A stretch of 64,000 bases of DNA from Flectonema sp. DT1601 (lineage: Eukaryota; Euglenozoa; Diplonemea; Diplonemida; Diplonemidae), in assembly GCA_964019425.1 (NCBI GenBank), contig OZ025783.1, positions 1,674,001 through 1,738,000 of the forward strand, in the 5' to 3' direction. The translations under genes and the position numbers were made by a program. Shown piece after piece: positions 1 through 12,001 of this stretch. The notes beneath the pieces are model-generated. The model did not search any database. It was not told the DNA's origin and saw only the letters and a program-made list of their open reading frames with translations. Position 1 is the stretch's first letter. Every line of letters begins with the position of its first letter.

Positions 1-1
1 C

Positions 2-3000
2 TCGAAGCTTCCTAATGATGTCGTGTGTGGTAAGAAGCCTGGCTGCGACTGGGATGTTGATAGATGTGTACGAAAGGGTAATAAATGTAACTCTGTTGAC
101 CTATCTACAGCATGCGATGGTGAAGAATGTGAGGGAGTACTTGATTCCTATCTCAAACAGAAGTTGTACAGTAAAGGTTCTTTTATTGATGGTGCTCAAC
201 CAAAGGAAGTTAAAATTAGCAACCCACCCCTTTACGAAGACTTGTCAATTATTTGTACTGGTGACGACTGTGATGTTTGTAAACAAGGTCATCACTTGTC
301 TGGATCAGGTGCTATTCTGAAGTGTGATACTGAAGGGGGAACAGCTACTTTAGTACTTCCATTCTCTGATGATAAAAGAAAACCGTTTTTGTGTGGAAAG
401 AATGGCGAGATTAAGAAACCTCCTCCAACCTTTGCAGACGATTGTTCTACTAATCCCTGCCCAGTAGGACCTGACCTACCAACTGAATGCTTTGATCCTG
501 ACACAGTTCAGAATGGAATATTTAATTGTAAATGTAGACAGCCAATGAAACTAACAAAAGGAGTTGGTGGAGTCGACACCTGTTCAATGATTGGAGTTTG
601 CTCTTTAAAGATGACGGAAATCTGTAAATTAAAACAATCAGAGTGTCAGAAAACTGCAACAGGAACTGAAGAATGTATTGAGACTCTCTGTGATACTAAA
701 CCTTGTCCACCACTCAGCGTGGGTTGTAAAAAGAGTGAAGAAAGAACAGCTGACGGGAAGTGTCTGCTGTTCCCTTGTGAGAATGTTTGCGAAGGTAGCT
801 GCAATGCTGAACTGAAATTAAAATGCCGCGATAAGTCTAGAGAAGAAGGAAAGCACTTCGTTTGTGTTAGCGGCCAATGTGAAGAACAGCCCTGTCGACT
901 TCCTGCATGCGTACAGCCACCAGCTGGTTGTATTCGTGTGAAAGATGATCGTAAGGATGCCTTCGGATGTTTTGCTCTACCTTGTGGTAAGTTGGAATGT
1001 TCAACCGACTGCAGTTCTGAAGATGAGAAACGCTGCGCAACTCAATTTGAAAAACGAATGAAATGTATTGTCGGAGATTTGACTCATTTCCCGAAAGGGA
1101 TTCTTGCGAACCCAACACCCTCGGAGACTGGCGAAAACATGAAGACTGACGAAGACATCGCTCTTTGCCTACCAATCGACTGCCCTCCGGTACAATGCAA
1201 ACCTCCTCCAGGATGTACCTACGCCATGAGATCAACGGCTTCTGGTAATGAAGACTTCACAGATAATACTGGATGGTTTGTATTTATAATGTTAAACCTT
1301 TTGTGTTACTTATTTTGTGAAATTATTTTAAAAAAACAGCCCTAAGGAACCCTGCGGAGAACTAGTGTGCAAGTCTAAATGTAATATGGAGCAGCGAAAG
1401 AAGTGTTGTAACCCCAGAAAGAGGAAGTCGGAATGTAAAGAATGTATTGTTGATTCTGAGGGAGCAGCTCTGTGCATTGAAAAGCCTTGTGATGTGCAAG
1501 CAGCGTGTGCAGCGTCTCCTGGTTGCTCTTATGAAGCGAAAGGTTCTGTAGAAAGATGTAATTCCTGTGGATCTGAAATTTGTGAAGTTTACAACGCGTG
1601 TGATGCGGTAAAATGCAAAGCAGGTAAAGAATGTAAAGTAATAACAAATATCTTAGAGAAAGCTACCCTCGACATGAGTAATGAACACGACGTTGCTGTT
1701 TGTGTTAGAAGGAGATCTGGTTCAAGTGAAGTAAACGATTGCAGTACGAAGATCTGTCCAACAGGAACAACCTGCACTGATATGGAAACAAGACCTCCTC
1801 GATGTGTATCTTCGAAAACAGCCAACTGTGGAGGGTGCGACTCTGGTGAAAATTGCGAGGTTTCCCGCAACAACAGAGAGACGAAGTTTCTCTGCAATAA
1901 ACCAGAGGACAAGGCTCTCTGTGATCTCGATGCATGTGCTTGTAGTGGATCACCCTGTAAAGATGAAGAACAGTGTCACGTCATGAGGAATAAAACTGCG
2001 ATTTGCTTTCAAAAGCATCCAGAAGCTCCTTCTGACATCAAGAGACAATCAGATCGTTGTTCTAAAATAATCTGTCGTAAAGGGAACACTTGTTCTAACT
2101 CACGTGGTGTTGTGAGATGCCGACCTGACCAAGTCAGTCCATGCAGAGGAGTAAAATGTACATCTGGAGAGTATTGCGACGATGAATCCGGTGAGTGCAT
2201 CCAACCAGCTTGTGACCCCTCGTGTGAAGTTGGGAAGAAATGCGTTCACACCGAGGGAGTTGATGTTTGTGTTGCAGCGGATCGCTGTAAAAAGAATACC
2301 TGGACTTGGTTCAAAGATACTTGCATCGGGGGAATTCCAAATGAGTGTGGTGAGGGACGGTACTGCCCACCCGTGGAATCTACCGACTTGTCAGGATGCG
2401 TGTCAGAATATTGTGAGTGCGATCCTCTGACTGGTGAGGCTGCTGAGTGCTCTCCTACTTGTCATCCAGTCTTTAGATATTGTAGTCCTGATGTCTGGTC
2501 TTGTGATGTTAGTGAGAGAGATAGTTGGGAGCCTGAACAGTCACGTTGGTGTTGTTTCGCAAAGAAAATCGGCTGCGCGAAATACAACTGTCACCCGACT
2601 GGTGGCGAAGGACCTGAACTTTGGACTTCCGAAAAGAAGAAGTGGTGTTGTAAAAGAACAGCTGGTCGAATCGGATGTGAACCTGAAGGTGATGTGTACA
2701 ATTGTTATTCAAGAGAGGACTGGTCATTTCGCAAACATAAATGGTGTTGTGAAAACAAGAATTATGAATGCCCAGCTCCACTATTTGATTGCAGAGACAC
2801 TAGAAAGGCTGCCTCCTGGGATGCCGCTCAAAAGAAGTGGTGTTGTGAAAACCGCAGCAAGGTATGTTAATTATTCCTTTTTGTGCCTTATTTACTATCA
2901 CAGAACTCTTTAGCATGAATAAAATAAACACAACCAGGGTTGTCCCGAAGAAGAGGTACCCAAGTATAACTGCACTTCAAGAGAAAGGTGGAGTCGTAGC

Positions 3001-4371
3001 AAGAGGGCCTATTGCTGCAATGAGTTTGGATTGGCGTGTGAGAATAAGAAACCTTTATTTGATTGTGAGGTAACAGAAGGGAGTACCTCCTGGGAAGCAG
3101 ATCAGAAGTCGTATTGCTGTAGAAAGGTATCAGTTGGTTGTAATGAAGACAATGCAACTGAAGGACCATTTGAGTGTGAGGGTTCTTTCAACAACACTAA
3201 CAATATTCGAAGAAGGTGGTGCTGTGCAAATCAGAGGAAGGGATGTAAAACTCAAAAGTATTGTGACAGACGGAAGGTATTCGACAGCATTCTAACAGAA
3301 GGTGAATCCAACAGGTGCTGTTCAACCCAAAACATGGGCTGTAAATACCAATGTCCAAGTGACCCTCTTGAGATTACTAAACTAACGCAATCTAATCCCA
3401 GAGCAATTCAGTATTGTTGTGAAAAGAAAGGAATCGGTTGTCCTGAAGAGGAACTCGAAGTTCAAATCGAAAAAGAGCGAAAGCAGCGCGAAAAGAAACT
3501 CATCGACGAAAAGAAGACGTCGATCGAATTTGTGATCAATTTTGTGGCAAACTGGGATACGGCAACGGAAAATCCCAAAGAGTTCGCAAGGACGTTATTA
3601 AAAACGATGGTCGCTGGATTAGTATCAGCTGACCCTTCAACAAAAGTAGAAGTTGGAATGAAGTCGTTCAGACCGCTGTTTGAAGGAGATGATGGTTCTC
3701 TAAAAGAAAGAACACAAAGAAATACTCAAGAGATTCGTACTCCGTTCTCATGGGAGACTGACCCAGTTAGCGGGTACTCTTGTGGTAGTGCGTCTGACTA
3801 CCATCGACGAGTTGATAAGAACACTGAAGATGAAGAGGGAGTCGAGTATCGCTCTGTTGGAATATTACAATCTGGAGCCTCAACAGAAGGAGGGGAAGCT
3901 ATTCAATCTCGAATGACATTAACTGATACTGCTGACGGTATTACTGCATCAACAGAAGCACTACAGAAGTTAATGGGAGAGGCTTCAAGTGGTGCTGGAC
4001 CACTCAGTAGTAACAATGAGGGAGACACATTATCACTTCAACCTGTTGGAGGGAAGTCAATTGATGTCGGGTTACCAGGACAACCAACTCCTCCTCCATC
4101 AGGAGATTCAGATGATGATATGCCTGCCTGGGTTTACATTATAATCTCACTTGGTGCTGTTTGTATTGCGGGTACTGCTATCGCAGTCTTCGTACATTCA
4201 AAAAGACGAAATGACTCCGGCGTTCCTGACGCAGCAGCCAACTACAGCTTCTCTGCTGTAGCTCGAGACACGGAAATGCTCGACACAAATTATCAAAGTA
4301 CTCCAAGCGACTCAGCTCCAAACTTTGCACCTTCGAGGGCTACTCCCGGAGTAGTTGTCGGTAGGATTTAA
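2..4371 (+). CDS. Cysteine-rich WCC-repeat type I surface protein (5' partial, 3 exons)
   Basis: The frame is open from the first bases of the window, so the N-terminus lies upstream. Exons are 2-1275, 1340-2861 and 2938-4371 (introns of 64 and 76 bp, GT-AG), giving 1409 visible residues. The first 750 or so residues are Cys-rich modules with many CxxxxC and PPxGC motifs. Then come about nine units of the form W-x(5-8)-K-x-WCC-x(5-8)-GC between roughly 2500 and 3450. A Lys/Glu-rich helical linker and a globular stretch follow. A single membrane segment (about 4127-4190, core WVYIIISLGAVCIAG) and a short basic-then-polar tail with NYSF and NYQS close the protein. The architecture suggests a cell-surface receptor or adhesin. 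I recall similar WCC modules from protist proteins, but I cannot assign a function. The splice sites are supported because each joined frame continues the repeat pattern across the junction. Confidence 0.85.
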
Positions 4372-5367
4372 TCATTTACACACTTTGTGGTATTACAGCT
4401 GATGTATTTAGGTATTCGTTGCTCCCTTCCTAGCGCTGCTATTTTATATCTTTAGACGGCTGAATGAAATACAAACACAAACGGAAGTGAAAGTTCAGTT
4501 TTTCTTCCACTCCTTCCCATTTTTTCCCCTTCTTTTTTTTCCTTCCTTCTTAATTTTTTTCTTTTCCAGAAAGAAGCTTTTGGTTTTTTGAAAATGTTTG
4601 TTGTTCCTTCATAGAAGTTCCATTCATTCAAAATTATCCTTTCTTTTTGTAGTAACATGTTGATTATTGTAACTTTTTCTAGCCCTCACAAGTCTGGCCG
4701 GAATACTGTTCTCACAATACACAACAATTCCAACCTTCATTGCCTGTTTTTTTCTTTTCCGAGAAATTTTTTTTTTTAAATTTTTTTGTATCGAATCTTC
4801 AAAAGAATTTACAACACGAAATTAAAAAAAAAAAAAAAAAAAGCTGCTCTTTATTCTTCCCCACCACCACCACCATTTATAGTTCGAAGTGAAGTATTTG
4901 TTGCTAAAGCTAAATTACCCGGCCTATCAAACTACTATGGAGTTACTTAGTTACTTCTTTAGTTAGTACCAGCTTCTTTACTATATTTGAATAGCTCAGA
5001 TGTGTTCTGAGCAGGTGTTGTTGTAATCTTCCTCTCTAATATCGTAGTTTCGCACTTTACCATCCTCCTCCTCCTCCTCTTCCTGCAATACTACTCGTTG
5101 TGTCCTTTTTACGAGTTTTATGTAAAATTATTATTATTGTTGTTGTTGCTGTTTTGATATTTCCACCACAATGAATCCCATCTAAGGTTTGATGTTTTTC
5201 TTCTTTCCACATATTTTATACAACATTGTTGAGGTTAAGGTAATCGTGTTTTCTTTATTTAGTTTCCTTCAACAGCTAACCAACACAGAAGTGACGAGGT
5301 ATTTTTGATTAATTTTGTTCATTATTTTATAAATAAAATCATATTCACTACAGGAGGTGACCCAACG
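4372..5367. other. Intergenic spacer, T-rich, with acceptor for next gene
   Basis: No credible coding frame is present. The stretch holds long T runs, an A18 run near 4823, a short CCA microsatellite near 4861 and a CTC microsatellite near 5064. The last 20 bases contain a pyrimidine-rich tract ending in AG at 5353, which is the probable splice acceptor for the IQ-repeat gene. Confidence 0.6.
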
Positions 5368-8300
5368 ATGGGTCGCCTAGATGGAGATAGAGGAGGTACT
5401 AAAGATATCGAAGGAATGAGATGTGAGATCGCACTCTTAGAATCGAGACTTAAAAAACCCAACATGGTTTTCGGAGCAAATGAATTGTCCACTCGACTAC
5501 TTGACGTGTTGTATGAGTTGGGACTCACTTTCAAAGAAGCAGATGAATTAGAAAGTGCTGTATTTCCATTCTTGAGAGGAATCGAACTAATTGAAGATCC
5601 TCCTCACTGGCTCGTCATTAGAGAAACTAAAAGATGGAAGTGGAGAGTTGATTTCTACTCAACTCTGTCAGATGTTTATGTTTCACTTGGTAGACATACT
5701 GATGCTAGAGTAGGACTCACTTCTGCAGTGAGTGGATGTCTGAAACAAAGTGCGGATATGAAGAAGCGAGGTAAGAGTAATGAAGAAGTAGCAAAGCCAG
5801 CAAGTAATGCTCTCTTCCTTCTCAATAAGAAATCTCACGTGAGGGGAGCAAGGCCGAGCTCTGCTAGCAGAGATGGACAAATGAAACTCACTGCCAGTCG
5901 GTACACTCTTCATAGTGCGCCTCCTGCCACCCGAACGGAAACAAAGCCTCTGACGCCTACCATTCCCAGAATTCCGAAATCTCCTGAATCTGCTTTCGTT
6001 CATCGAGCACCTCGAAAGATATTATCACCTCATTCACCTCCGGGGAGTCCTCCACCACAATTTAGATCACCTCTGGCTGAGAAGCAGAACAGTACTTTCA
6101 CTTCAATGAATACGGCTGCCGTAGTCATACAATCATTTTGGAGAATGGTTCAGGCGGATTCGATTGCTAAACACCGCAAGTCACACTACGTTAAATATCG
6201 AAAGGAGTTACTAAATTGGGAGCACCAGAAAATAGCTCAGCACCTCTCGGAACTTGCGAAGCAACGGAAGAAGCCGAAATCGATCCCAGCGCGTAAGGGG
6301 AAAGCGCAAGCTGCGAAAAAGATCCAAAGTACTTGGAGAATGTTTTTAGCAATTCGACTTGTCTCTCAGATGAGAGTTTGTTACTACCATCGGCTATCAA
6401 CTGCTCACAGAAAGGAGTTGGCCCAAATACGACGAAACAAGGAAGAAGAAGCAGCCACAAGGATTCAAAAAGGAATGCGAAAGGCGCTCAATACGAAACG
6501 AAATTCCGGAGATGAATCGGCTGCCGCAATTGTGATCCAAAAAGCTATCCGAAGATGCCTCGCTACTAAAATAAAAAAGGAACGTCTCTCAGATTACTAT
6601 CAGCACATCACATCACTACACAATACAAATGCCATACAAAACGCTATAAAGATACAGTCTACCTATCGCCGTTATGTAGCAGAGAAGAAACTTCGAATGA
6701 GAATCCAACAATACAATTCTTACATAACAAAATCACATGGAACAAGTAGAGAGAGTAATGTCGTGAAAATCCAATCACAAATAAGAAGGTATTTGGGAGT
6801 AAAGAAATACAAAGTACGACTCTCACAATATCATAATCACATATCTGTTCTTCACAATCGAAATGACCACATGCGAGACAAGGCAGCCATTACAATTCAG
6901 AAGTTCGCAAGAAGATTGCGAGCTAGAAACACATACCTGCACAGACTATCAAAATACGGACAACATATTATGAAGTTACACAGCACAAGTTGCATAAGAG
7001 GGAGGTCTGCAGTTGTAATTCAAAAATACGTTCGAATGATGATCACCAGAAGGAAGTTTGAAGAACGTCTCCAACAGTATCGCAGTTATATTAAAACCCT
7101 TCATGTCGACCTTAGAAGTAACGCAGCAGCAATTGTTATTCAAAGTCTTGCAAGGCAAACAGCAGCTAAAAGTATTGTTCAGAACAGACTACGTCAATAC
7201 CGAGAACACATAGCTTCCCTCCATGGAGGTCAACTATGGCAGTCAGCTATTGTAATCCAGTGTCAGTTTAGAAGATGTTTGGCATTAAATGAGAAGAACA
7301 GTCGACTTCACAAATATCAACAATACGTTTCTAACTTACATTCTAAGAGTACTTTCGGATATCAATCTGCTGTAAAGATTCAATCTCAAATCAGAAGGTA
7401 TTTGGCGATCAAACTAAAATCAAATCGTCTTTCACAACATCGCGAGTACGTTGCAAAACTACACGCGACTTCCTTGACGGGTGATCTTAGAAACCATTCT
7501 GCAGTTAAGATTCAATGTCAAGCAAGGCGATACTTGGCTGTGAAAGTTACTAATAAACGACGAAGTGAATATGCAGCACATATATCGAAATTACACAGCA
7601 ATTCGACTTCCTCTTCAGCAAGTGAACAGGCTGCTGTCAGAATTCAAAGTCAGATTCGCAGGTACCTCTCCGCGAAGTTAGTTGCAGTGAGACTCGTTCA
7701 ATACCAAAAGTACATCAGCAGTTTATACGATGAACCTAACAACCAGAGAGTCAATGCCGCTATTCGTATTCAGACCTTCGCCAGAAGGTTTCTTGCAATG
7801 AAAGCTCTGTCTTCACGACTTTGTAATTATAAACAACATATAAATAAAATACATTCAAGTTGTGATGATGATTTAAAAGTAATTTCTGCAATCAAAATCC
7901 AAACACTTGTTAGAAGATACTCAGCGAGGAATATTATAACAAAGAGAAAGGAAGACTACAGACAACACTTAATAATATTACACAACTCAAATAGTGACGA
8001 CACTCAAGTGTCAGCTGTGAAGATTCAGAGTTGTGCAAGACGATACCTGGCAGTTAGATATAAAGAGGCTCGTCTTGTTGAATATAAAAATCACATCATA
8101 AAATTACATTCAAATACCACCAGTGATGTCATTCAATCTGCCGCCATAACTATCCAACGAGTACTGAAGGGATCTATGGTCCGACTTGCTACTAAGAGAC
8201 GACACGAGATGTACAGAAACTACATCTCGGAATTGCACTCTTCTCCTCCTCTTCAAACTACTTCAACAAACAGTCAATTAGAAAGGGCAGCGCTGATAAT

Positions 8301-9663
8301 ACAAAGAACTATGTGTGGATGGTTCAGTAGAGTAGCTGCTAAGAAACGTAAGAAGCAATACTCTGAGTATATATCTCAACTACATTCTTTACAACAAAAA
8401 GATCTTACTGTTGGACTCGTTACTTCAATTCCAAAACAAGACTACCGTCAAGATCAGAAGACTTTTTTAGCAGCTGTTATAATACAAAAATACTGGAGAA
8501 TGTTCCTCGCAGTCAAAGAAAGAAACAGAAGAAGAGTTGGATATGAGAAACACGTCGCCAACATGTTCGAATGGGAAGTTGCAAACATAACGAAATCAAC
8601 TTCTCGGATAAATGTTAAGAACGTGTTGACGGAATATTCAGAGCAGTGGGAAACTAATCTTTGGAACAGACTTCAATCTGGTGATATAAAGTTAAAACAA
8701 TATTTATCATTAGTGAGAAAAGTTGTTCCTGCTGATGACGAAGATGTGGAAATCCAAAACCAGGTGGCCGTCACTCGTCTTCATCGAAAGCATCACAGCG
8801 CTGCTTATCAAAAGACTTCACCAACTTCATCAACAGTGAAGTGTAAAGTTATTGATAATGTGATTGCTACAACTCCAACTCAGAAATCAAAGAAAGTACT
8901 TCATCTAACCAACATCGACAACATCAGTTGTGCAGTTCCTCCAAGTTGGAAACCTGTTGGTGGAGCTCCAACTAGTATTACATCAGAAGTTATTTGGGAT
9001 CAAAAGACAAGACCAGCTAACTTATCTATTTCAACTGATCTTCGAACTATTTGGAAGACAAGTCATCGCGACTGTGTTGCCATTTCTCAATATCCACTCA
9101 GAAGTCCTTCTTTTAAAGTTAGATGGGTAGTATCTCGTAGTTCACCAGATTCCTTTTCTGAAGCTCTTGTTGGTGTCATTCCGTACGGAGAACCTGGAAA
9201 ACGATTTGGAGTACTCTACCGTGCGAGTGATGGAACACTTAAGAAACAAGGAACTCTAAAGAATATTGGACGTACTTCAAAGAGTAGTCCAGGTGATGTT
9301 TTAGAACTGGCTGTTGACTACAACGAGGGACTGAAATTATTTAAGAATGACTGTTTGATGTTTTCCATGTCAGCCGAAGGTTGTGAACGACATGGCTACG
9401 GAAAGATAACCGGTAACTTCCTCGTGTGTGCAGTCCTTTCTGGTATTCCTGATTGCAGAGTTACATTACTACCGGTTCTTTCTGATGAAGCTGTTGCAGC
9501 AGCCAGAACTATTCAAAAAAATTGGAAGAGACAAAAGGCGATTGAGTTTAAAAGTAGTCTTTGCGGAATATATAAAACTTATGTAAAGAATCTCCACTCT
9601 TGGGAAGCAACAAAACTGGCAGATGGAACACCAGCATCAGCAATCAGCGTGGCTAGTGTGTGA
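5368..9663 (+). CDS. Giant IQ-motif (calmodulin-binding) repeat protein with SPRY-like C-terminal domain
   Basis: This single-exon gene encodes 1431 aa. I chose the ATG at 5368 because it follows an AG acceptor at 5353; the longer frame upstream of it is intron-like and T-rich. Residues 1-150 are helical and TPR-like (DVLYELGLTFKEADELESAV). From about residue 248 to 1060 there are 19 IQ motifs (for example AAVVIQSFWRM, SAVKIQSQIRRYL), and a 20th lies near 1377 (AARTIQKNWKR). Each IQ is followed by a conserved spacer of the form RL-x-x-Y-x-x-HI-x-x-LH, so the repeat is an IQ-plus-YxxHI module about 39-48 residues long. A beta-rich domain at about 1190-1371, with VGVIPYGEPGKRFGVLY and GDVLELAVDYNEGLKLF, resembles SPRY/B30.2. 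IQ motifs bind calmodulin or centrin-type EF-hand proteins, so a cytoskeletal or flagellar scaffold is likely; that location is inference. Confidence 0.85.
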   Translation: MGRLDGDRGGTKDIEGMRCEIALLESRLKKPNMVFGANELSTRLLDVLYELGLTFKEADELESAVFPFLRGIELIEDPPHWLVIRETKRWKWRVDFYSTLSDVYVSLGRHTDARVGLTSAVSGCLKQSADMKKRGKSNEEVAKPASNALFLLNKKSHVRGARPSSASRDGQMKLTASRYTLHSAPPATRTETKPLTPTIPRIPKSPESAFVHRAPRKILSPHSPPGSPPPQFRSPLAEKQNSTFTSMNTAAVVIQSFWRMVQADSIAKHRKSHYVKYRKELLNWEHQKIAQHLSELAKQRKKPKSIPARKGKAQAAKKIQSTWRMFLAIRLVSQMRVCYYHRLSTAHRKELAQIRRNKEEEAATRIQKGMRKALNTKRNSGDESAAAIVIQKAIRRCLATKIKKERLSDYYQHITSLHNTNAIQNAIKIQSTYRRYVAEKKLRMRIQQYNSYITKSHGTSRESNVVKIQSQIRRYLGVKKYKVRLSQYHNHISVLHNRNDHMRDKAAITIQKFARRLRARNTYLHRLSKYGQHIMKLHSTSCIRGRSAVVIQKYVRMMITRRKFEERLQQYRSYIKTLHVDLRSNAAAIVIQSLARQTAAKSIVQNRLRQYREHIASLHGGQLWQSAIVIQCQFRRCLALNEKNSRLHKYQQYVSNLHSKSTFGYQSAVKIQSQIRRYLAIKLKSNRLSQHREYVAKLHATSLTGDLRNHSAVKIQCQARRYLAVKVTNKRRSEYAAHISKLHSNSTSSSASEQAAVRIQSQIRRYLSAKLVAVRLVQYQKYISSLYDEPNNQRVNAAIRIQTFARRFLAMKALSSRLCNYKQHINKIHSSCDDDLKVISAIKIQTLVRRYSARNIITKRKEDYRQHLIILHNSNSDDTQVSAVKIQSCARRYLAVRYKEARLVEYKNHIIKLHSNTTSDVIQSAAITIQRVLKGSMVRLATKRRHEMYRNYISELHSSPPLQTTSTNSQLERAALIIQRTMCGWFSRVAAKKRKKQYSEYISQLHSLQQKDLTVGLVTSIPKQDYRQDQKTFLAAVIIQKYWRMFLAVKERNRRRVGYEKHVANMFEWEVANITKSTSRINVKNVLTEYSEQWETNLWNRLQSGDIKLKQYLSLVRKVVPADDEDVEIQNQVAVTRLHRKHHSAAYQKTSPTSSTVKCKVIDNVIATTPTQKSKKVLHLTNIDNISCAVPPSWKPVGGAPTSITSEVIWDQKTRPANLSISTDLRTIWKTSHRDCVAISQYPLRSPSFKVRWVVSRSSPDSFSEALVGVIPYGEPGKRFGVLYRASDGTLKKQGTLKNIGRTSKSSPGDVLELAVDYNEGLKLFKNDCLMFSMSAEGCERHGYGKITGNFLVCAVLSGIPDCRVTLLPVLSDEAVAAARTIQKNWKRQKAIEFKSSLCGIYKTYVKNLHSWEATKLADGTPASAISVASV

Positions 9664-10250
9664 AGTGTTGCTCACGACACACGTCTGTTGGTCACCAAAT
9701 TGTTTGGCATCACAGAGGGGTTCAGACTTTGCATAACAATCGTGAAATGTACAAAAAGTAGCAGAGAATCTTATTTCTTGCGACTTGTTAATTGATATGA
9801 CATCAGTTTACAATCAATGGTGCGTTCTTCTGGTTCTGAAACATCGAACTTCCCCTTTTCATTGTTTAACTTTACCTCATTTCCTAGTGAACAGTTTTCA
9901 TGTGTGCGACTCTTTGAGCAATCGAACACCAAAACTATGTTTCTGTTATTTTATGTTTTGTTATCAGCAGTCAGGTTTTCGTTGCTGAGTTTTTCTTTTC
10001 GGCAACATCTATTTTTATTTTTTATTTTTGTCAGTTTCTTAACGTCGTAAACTGTCCTCTACTGTTGCGTTCTATTTAACGTTTCCCTTTTTTTTTATTT
10101 CTACAAGTACTTCTGTTGTTAGTTGTGACAAGTTTCTTGAAGCCACGAAACTAACGGTTACTGTGTTGCTGTTGTCAAGGTTTCTGTTAAATTATTATTT
10201 TAATTTAATATTTTTTTAGATCGCTTCTTCCAACGTTTGTTTTTGTTAGC

Positions 10251-10532
10251 TTTCTACTCGATTCGTTCTTATATACCAAAGTTACGGTAGCTTCCCTTTG
10301 ATGAGTAAACCTGTTCTTTCGATTCAGAAATGCGATCAAGTTATTGGAAATAATAAAAAGAAGTTTGTAGAAGATTAGATTTTCATTTTATTGAAGTACG
10401 TTTTTGTATAACAATTGTTGTTTTACTAGTTATTATTTTTCTTAGCTCTGCGATATTTCGAAACAAGTTTCTACTCGATTCGTTCTTATATACCAAAGTC
10501 GTTAAGTAGCTTCCATTTGATGAGTATACTGG
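10251..10532. repeat. Locally duplicated segment (two copies, about 217 bp apart)
   Basis: Copy 1 (10251-10312) and copy 2 (10468-10532) share the perfect start TTTCTACTCGATTCGTTCTT and continue similar through a TAGCTTCC-ATTTGATGAGTA end, with a few substitutions and a small indel. No coding frame crosses them. Confidence 0.75.
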
Positions 10533-10711
10533 TTCGATCTATTTGTTATATTTTTTTCTTTTTTTTAACGGAAGTATTCGGTGAGTCAAAAATGAAACAG
10601 TGCGAATATGTTGCTAAGTTCATATAGGTTTTTTTTTTTTTTTTTTTTTTTTTGATATTTTAGTTGTAAAATATTTCAGTTGTCTGGTGTCTCTTATATT
10701 ATCTCCTTCCC

Positions 10712-10843
10712 ATCATTTCTTTTTTTTTTTTTTGTTTTTTCAACAACTTCTCTGGGTAAGGCTGACAACCCAAGCTATAAAAAAACAATCTCCGTGATTG
10801 GTTGCCTGGTTACCCAGACCCCTCATAGTCATCAGTTCTGGTC
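10712..10843 (+). repeat. Dispersed short repeat family 2, copy A
   Basis: The copy starts with ATCATTTCTTT plus a T-rich stretch, then has CTCTGGG, GACA, ACAATCTCCGTGATTGG and GTTACCCAGACCCCTC, and ends with AGTCATCAGTTCTGG. The same order of blocks appears at 54421-54564 and 56681-56820. The copies are diverged and about 130-145 bp long. The family is unclassified. Confidence 0.6.
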
Positions 10844-11179
10844 TTCCATTTATTTATAGCTAATACCTAATAGGGGACTGTTTTAAGTGATAAAAGAATA
10901 GACTTTATCCCCTTGCTGAGAGAGCATAGCGATGAGAAGGACAGGCCTGATGCCACACTATCTTTTTTATCTTTGAGGAGGGCTGATGAAGTATTTTTTT
11001 TTTTTAGTTTAAAACTCAGACCATTATTAGCTTGATGTCCTTACGACTTGTTGATTGATTTTTATTAATTTATTTATTAGTGGTAATAACATTCCACTAT
11101 TTATAACAAACAGCAATATGATGCAATGTTGTGTGACTACTACAGTGGTGAGTAAGGATTCTTTATTTCTATTGTCAAC

Positions 11180-11200
11180 AGACCTATCTGTGTAGATAGG
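11180..11200 (+). promoter_or_regulatory. Splice acceptor followed by a 5'UTR hairpin
   Basis: A pyrimidine-rich tract (CTTTATTTCTATTGTCAACAG) ends in AG at 11181. Two bases later CCTATCT-GTGT-AGATAGG forms a perfect 7-bp stem with a 4-nt loop (11183-11200), 15 nt before the start codon. The hairpin would lie in the mature 5'UTR. Confidence 0.45.
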
Positions 11201-11215
11201 AACAACAAAACACTA

Positions 11216-12001
11216 ATGCGAAACCGTGATAAGCTAGCAGATGCCGTAGCTGACCGAGTCCGCACCATCGCTGGATCGATGGCAGTAAAAGAATTACTCG
11301 ACGATGGTGATTGCGAAGCGCTGATGAAAATCGAACGTCAGAAAATATTAATAAGCAGCTCTGTGATCGATTTTAAATTAATAAATTGTATGGGAGTTGC
11401 TGGAAATCAATTAGCGATGTGGTTGAACTTACCATTCGATCTTCTCATTGAGTGTACGAGTAATGTAGCATGTCACTCAATATGTCGACAGATACCTGGG
11501 AAAAGAGTCGTTCAATTAGAAACAGGAGAGGTATGCGATAATGAAATTCAACTCCGATCGATGACTCAGTTTCGAGATTCACATGAAGTGGGATCACCGC
11601 AGATGTCGGCGTTTTCAGCGTCACCATCTTCGTCAGGTAGTTCTGGCGCCTTTTTAGTACCTCCATCAGTCCAGAGAACACATTACAAGTCTCTTCTCTC
11701 TGGAAGACGACTATCGTCACCTCAGGACTGGTGTCCATTTCATCCCCAACATCCTCAGAAGCTTTCCACTCCTGTTTCGGACACTGCTCGCGCTTCTTCT
11801 CAATCAAATGATCTGGTCACCCTTCACGGGAAGGTGACTCTTGCTAACTCATCGACTTCTTTGTTGGAAAACGCACCTCTGGCTTTGCGTAAACGATTGC
11901 ACCAATCTCTAAGAAAAGATATTGCAGCCTCTCTCGGAGTATCCGAATCCTGGGTTACTGTAGATTTACCCCTCAGCTCTCCATCTCCTGCGAGCAAGTA
12001 A
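11216..12001 (+). CDS. Hypothetical protein, 261 aa
   Basis: I do not recognise the family. The open frame starts at an ATG 34 nt after a good splice acceptor. The N-terminal half is mixed helical (KLADAVADRVRTIAGSMAVKELLDDGD). The middle is Ser/Pro-rich and probably disordered (SAFSASPSSSGSSGAFLVPP). The C-terminus reads LRKRLHQSLRKDIAASLGVSE, followed by SWVTVDLP. This end resembles, by eye, the segment before the membrane anchor of the adhesin at 29121-33695 (FRKALARDLGISLYRIAVHS). The gene is on the same strand as its neighbours. A GTAAAT donor-like sequence overlaps the stop codon, so a further short exon cannot be excluded, but none of the acceptors tried gave a long continuation. Confidence 0.65.
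   Translation: MRNRDKLADAVADRVRTIAGSMAVKELLDDGDCEALMKIERQKILISSSVIDFKLINCMGVAGNQLAMWLNLPFDLLIECTSNVACHSICRQIPGKRVVQLETGEVCDNEIQLRSMTQFRDSHEVGSPQMSAFSASPSSSGSSGAFLVPPSVQRTHYKSLLSGRRLSSPQDWCPFHPQHPQKLSTPVSDTARASSQSNDLVTLHGKVTLANSSTSLLENAPLALRKRLHQSLRKDIAASLGVSESWVTVDLPLSSPSPASK

Larger units (their letters stand above)
9664..11215. other. Intergenic spacer with local duplication and dispersed repeat
   Basis: No convincing gene is present. It contains T-rich 3' flanking DNA, a duplicated segment of about 62 bp (10251 and 10468), long T runs near 10630 and 10720, one copy of a dispersed short repeat (10712-10843), and the probable acceptor AG at 11181 for the next gene. Confidence 0.55.
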